Source: Zavarzinia marina (GTDB lineage: Bacteria; Pseudomonadota; Alphaproteobacteria; Zavarziniales; Zavarziniaceae). Taken from it: 64,000 nucleotides of DNA. The notes beneath the pieces are model-generated. The model saw nothing but the letters and a program-made list of their open reading frames with translations, did no database searches and was not told the DNA's origin. The position numbers and the translations under genes were made by a program. Below, one piece after another: positions 61,805-64,000 of the stretch. Within the stretch, counting starts at the first letter, position 1. Each line of letters starts with the position of its first letter. The stretch is from contig NZ_JAKGSB010000007.1 in assembly GCF_021568905.1 (NCBI RefSeq), positions 62,001-126,000 on the forward strand. The letters run 5' to 3'.

Positions 61805-62993
61805 GGCTGAACCCTGGCTGTCGATCATCGGCATCGGGGAAGATGGCCTTGCCGGCCTCGGTGTTTCAAGCCGGAACGCCCTGGCGGCGGCCGAATTCGT
61901 CTTCGGCGGGCCCCGCCATCTCGCCCTTGCCGGCGTCGGCGCGCGCGGGCGGCCCTGGCCGGTGCCCTTCGACATCGGCCCGGTGATCGCCTGCCGGGGC
62001 CGGCGCACCGCCGTGCTCGCCTCCGGCGATCCGTTCTGGCATGGCGCCGGTGCCGTGCTGGCCCGCGCGCTCGAAGCCGGGGAATGGGTGGCCTATCCCG
62101 CCCCCTCCACTTTCGCCCTGGCGGCCGCCCGTCTCGGCTGGGCGCTGGAGTGCACCGCGTGCCTCGGCCTCCATGCCGCGCCCTTCGAGGGGATGCTGAC
62201 CCATCTGAGAGCCGGCGCCCGCCTGCTGTGCCTGTTGCGCGACGGCGCGGCGCCCGCGCGCCTTGCGGCCTGGCTGTGCGATCGGGGCTTCGGCGACAGC
62301 CGGCTCCATGTCCTCGAAGCCCTGGGCGGCCCGCGCGAGCGGATCCGCGCCACCAGGGCGAGGGACTTCGCTCTCGACGACGTCGCCACCCCCGTCGCCA
62401 TCGCCATCGAGGCGGCGGGGCCCCCGGGCCTGCCCCGCGCGCCCGGCCTGCCGGACGATCGTTTCGTTCACGACGGTCAGATCACCAAGGCGCCGGTCCG
62501 CGCCCTGACCCTGTCGGCGCTGGCGCCGCGCGGCGGCGAAATGCTCTGGGATCTCGGTGCCGGGTCGGGTTCCATCGCCGTCGAATGGTGCCTTGCCGCC
62601 GGTGGCCGCGCCGTTGCGGTGGAGCGGCGGGCGGATCGTCTGGCCGGGCTCGACGCCAATCTCGCCGCCTTCGGCCTTCGGGACCGCGTGACCGTGATCG
62701 GGGGCGAATGGGCCGACGCGCTGCCCGACCTGCCGGCGGCGGATGCGGTCTTCGTCGGCGGCGGCGCGACGGCGGCGACGCTGGCCGCGCTGTGGGCCCG
62801 GCTGCGCCCCGGGGCGCGGCTGGTGATCAACGCGGTCACCCTGGAGACCGAACATCTGCTGGCGGAGGCGGCGGCACGCCTCGGCGGCACGCTGCTGCGC
62901 TTCGAATTGGCCGAAGCCAAACCCCTCGGCAGTTTTCGCGGCTGGGTCCCGGCCCGGCCCATCGTGCAATGGAGTGTGACGAAATGCGCGTAG
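61803..62993 (+). CDS. cobL: Precorrin-6Y C(5,15)-methyltransferase (decarboxylating)
   Basis: 396 residues. N-terminal CbiE methylase domain (about 1-205) with [15 protein letters not shown]-terminal CbiT class I methyltransferase domain with [15 protein letters not shown] at 248-262 and [14 protein letters not shown]. The fused form methylates C-5 and C-15 and decarboxylates. Its start overlaps that of cobK; its end overlaps cobE by 10 bases. Confidence 0.94.
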   Translation: MAEPWLSIIGIGEDGLAGLGVSSRNALAAAEFVFGGPRHLALAGVGARGRPWPVPFDIGPVIACRGRRTAVLASGDPFWHGAGAVLARALEAGEWVAYPAPSTFALAAARLGWALECTACLGLHAAPFEGMLTHLRAGARLLCLLRDGAAPARLAAWLCDRGFGDSRLHVLEALGGPRERIRATRARDFALDDVATPVAIAIEAAGPPGLPRAPGLPDDRFVHDGQITKAPVRALTLSALAPRGGEMLWDLGAGSGSIAVEWCLAAGGRAVAVERRADRLAGLDANLAAFGLRDRVTVIGGEWADALPDLPAADAVFVGGGATAATLAALWARLRPGARLVINAVTLETEHLLAEAAARLGGTLLRFELAEAKPLGSFRGWVPARPIVQWSVTKCA

Positions 62994-63352
62994 CGGGCAT
63001 CGGCTTTCGCCGGGTGGCCGGCATCGAATCCCTGCGGGCCGCCCTCGATGCGGCGGGCGGCACCACCGGCGTCTCCTTGCTGGCGACGGCGGCGGAAAAA
63101 GCCGAGGCGCCGGTCTTGCTGGCGCTGGCCCGCGATCTCGGCCTGCCCTTGCGGGCCGTGCCCCGCGACCTGCTTTCAGCCCAGGCGACGGCGACGCGAT
63201 CGGCCCGGACGAGCGAGGCTTTCGGCACGGGCAGCGTCGCCGAGGCGGCGGCGCTGGCGGCGGCGGGCCCCGGTGCCCGCCTTGTCGCGCCCCGCGCCGT
63301 CTCCCCCGACGGGATGGCGACGGCGGCGATCGCCGAGACGGAGGAACCATGA
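62984..63352 (+). CDS. cobE: Cobalamin biosynthesis protein CobE (CbiG C-terminal domain)
   Basis: 122 residues matching the CbiG_C/CobE fold: [19 protein letters not shown] at the start, [20 protein letters not shown], and [22 protein letters not shown] separate small CobE next to cobM is typical of the aerobic pathway. It overlaps cobL upstream and cobM downstream. Confidence 0.92.
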   Translation: MRVAGIGFRRVAGIESLRAALDAAGGTTGVSLLATAAEKAEAPVLLALARDLGLPLRAVPRDLLSAQATATRSARTSEAFGTGSVAEAAALAAAGPGARLVAPRAVSPDGMATAAIAETEEP

Positions 63353-64000
63353 CCGTGCATTTCATCGGCGCCGGCCCCGGCGCCCCAGACCTGATCACGC
63401 TGCGTGGGCGCGACCTGATCGCGGCCTGTCCGGTCTGTCTCTATGCCGGATCGCTGGTGCCCGCCGCCCTGCTGTCCCATTGTCCGCCGGGTGCGCGCAT
63501 CGTGAACACGGCGCCCCTGTCGCTGGACGCCATCATCGATGAAATGGCGGCGGCCCATGACGCGGGACAGGACGTCGCCCGCCTCCATTCCGGCGACCTG
63601 TCCGTCTGGTCCGCCCTGGGGGAGCAATTGCGCCGGCTCCGCGCCCTGGGCATTCCCCATGACGTGACGCCGGGCGTGCCGGCCTTCGCCGGGGCCGCCG
63701 CGGCCCTTGCCTGCGAATTGACCCTGCCGGGCGTGGCTCAATCCCTCGTGCTGACCCGGACCTCCGGCCGGGCGAGCGCCATGCCCGAGGGCGAGACCCT
63801 GGCCGCCTTCGCCGCGACCGGCGCCACGCTGGCGATCCACCTCTCGATCCATGTCCTGGCCAAGGTCGTCGCCGAACTTCTGCCCTTCTACGGCGCCGAG
63901 GGCCCGGCCGCCGCCGTCTTCCGCGCCACTTGGCCGGACGAGCGGATCATCCGCGCCCCCCTCGGCCGGCTGGAGGAGGCGGTGGCGGGGACCATGGAAC
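63349..64000 (+). CDS. cobM: Precorrin-4 C(11)-methyltransferase (cut by window edge)
   Basis: 217 codons are visible from the ATG at 63349 (overlapping the cobE stop) to the window end. Landmarks: [65 protein letters not shown] and [15 protein letters not shown]. Family length is about 250, so only the last 35 or so residues are missing. It methylates C-11 of precorrin-4. Confidence 0.94.
   Translation, partial: MTVHFIGAGPGAPDLITLRGRDLIAACPVCLYAGSLVPAALLSHCPPGARIVNTAPLSLDAIIDEMAAAHDAGQDVARLHSGDLSVWSALGEQLRRLRALGIPHDVTPGVPAFAGAAAALACELTLPGVAQSLVLTRTSGRASAMPEGETLAAFAATGATLAIHLSIHVLAKVVAELLPFYGAEGPAAAVFRATWPDERIIRAPLGRLEEAVAGTME

Noticed and set aside
1-64000. CRISPR arrays, tRNA or rRNA genes, prophage genes.
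   Set aside because: No repeat-spacer pattern, tRNA-like fold or phage gene was found on reading both strands; short structured RNAs could still be missed.

Overview
The window is GC-rich DNA with dense operons, many 4-nt start/stop overlaps, an oxygen-dependent (cobG-type) cobalamin pathway and FCD-type GntR regulators. This fits an alphaproteobacterium, possibly a Rhodospirillales-like soil or water organism; genus cannot be read from the sequence. No rRNA, tRNA, CRISPR array, complete IS element or origin was seen.

Layout. (1) 1-3.3 kb, minus strand: an ABC-transporter-like protein whose nucleotide-binding motifs are all eroded, a cyclic-nucleotide-binding-domain protein, and the first 28 codons of a third gene. 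(2) 3.4-16.3 kb, plus strand: a glycan-assembly operon with four glycosyltransferase genes (one fused to a polysaccharide-deacetylase domain), a complete oligopeptide-type ABC importer (dual ATPase, binding protein, two permeases) and a nucleotide-sugar dehydrogenase. (3) 16.3-22.5 kb: small housekeeping and regulatory genes: a methyltransferase with a tiny overlapping partner ORF, DUF1697, VOC/AraC, DUF1801/AraC-GyrI, and a sterol-desaturase-like membrane oxygenase divergent from a LysR regulator.

(4) 23.0-49.3 kb: the most interesting region, two adjacent, parallel and partly paralogous catabolic clusters of about 13 kb each. Cluster A (23.0-36.0 kb) has a sugar-type ABC importer, three RidA-family proteins, an FAH-family hydrolase, an alpha/beta hydrolase, a class III extradiol dioxygenase, an MFS transporter, an amidohydrolase, a flavin monooxygenase and a GntR regulator. 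Cluster B (36.2-49.3 kb) has two flavin monooxygenases, a paralogous extradiol dioxygenase, a Liv-type ABC importer, a RidA protein, a formamidase-like hydrolase, two MFS transporters and its own GntR regulator. Each cluster has its own repeated operator-like motif (GTGTATCCAAT in A, TTTTGAATACAAT in B). The gene set suggests ring hydroxylation, extradiol cleavage, hydrolysis and imine or enamine processing of a nitrogen-containing aromatic or N-heteroaromatic compound; the substrate is unknown.

(5) 49.4-64.0 kb: cobalamin region. A frameshifted remnant resembling kdpE is followed by a B12-riboswitch-controlled minus-strand operon (membrane protein, cobalamin-binding-like protein, small ORF, terminator), a frameshifted fragment of B12-independent methionine synthase (metE), cobO, and a second B12 riboswitch driving DUF1636-cobW-cobN-cobG-cobH-cobI-cobJ, with cobK on the opposite strand and then cobL-cobE-cobM, the last cut by the window edge. 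The metE remnant beside a complete-looking aerobic B12 pathway suggests that the organism relies on its own cobalamin.
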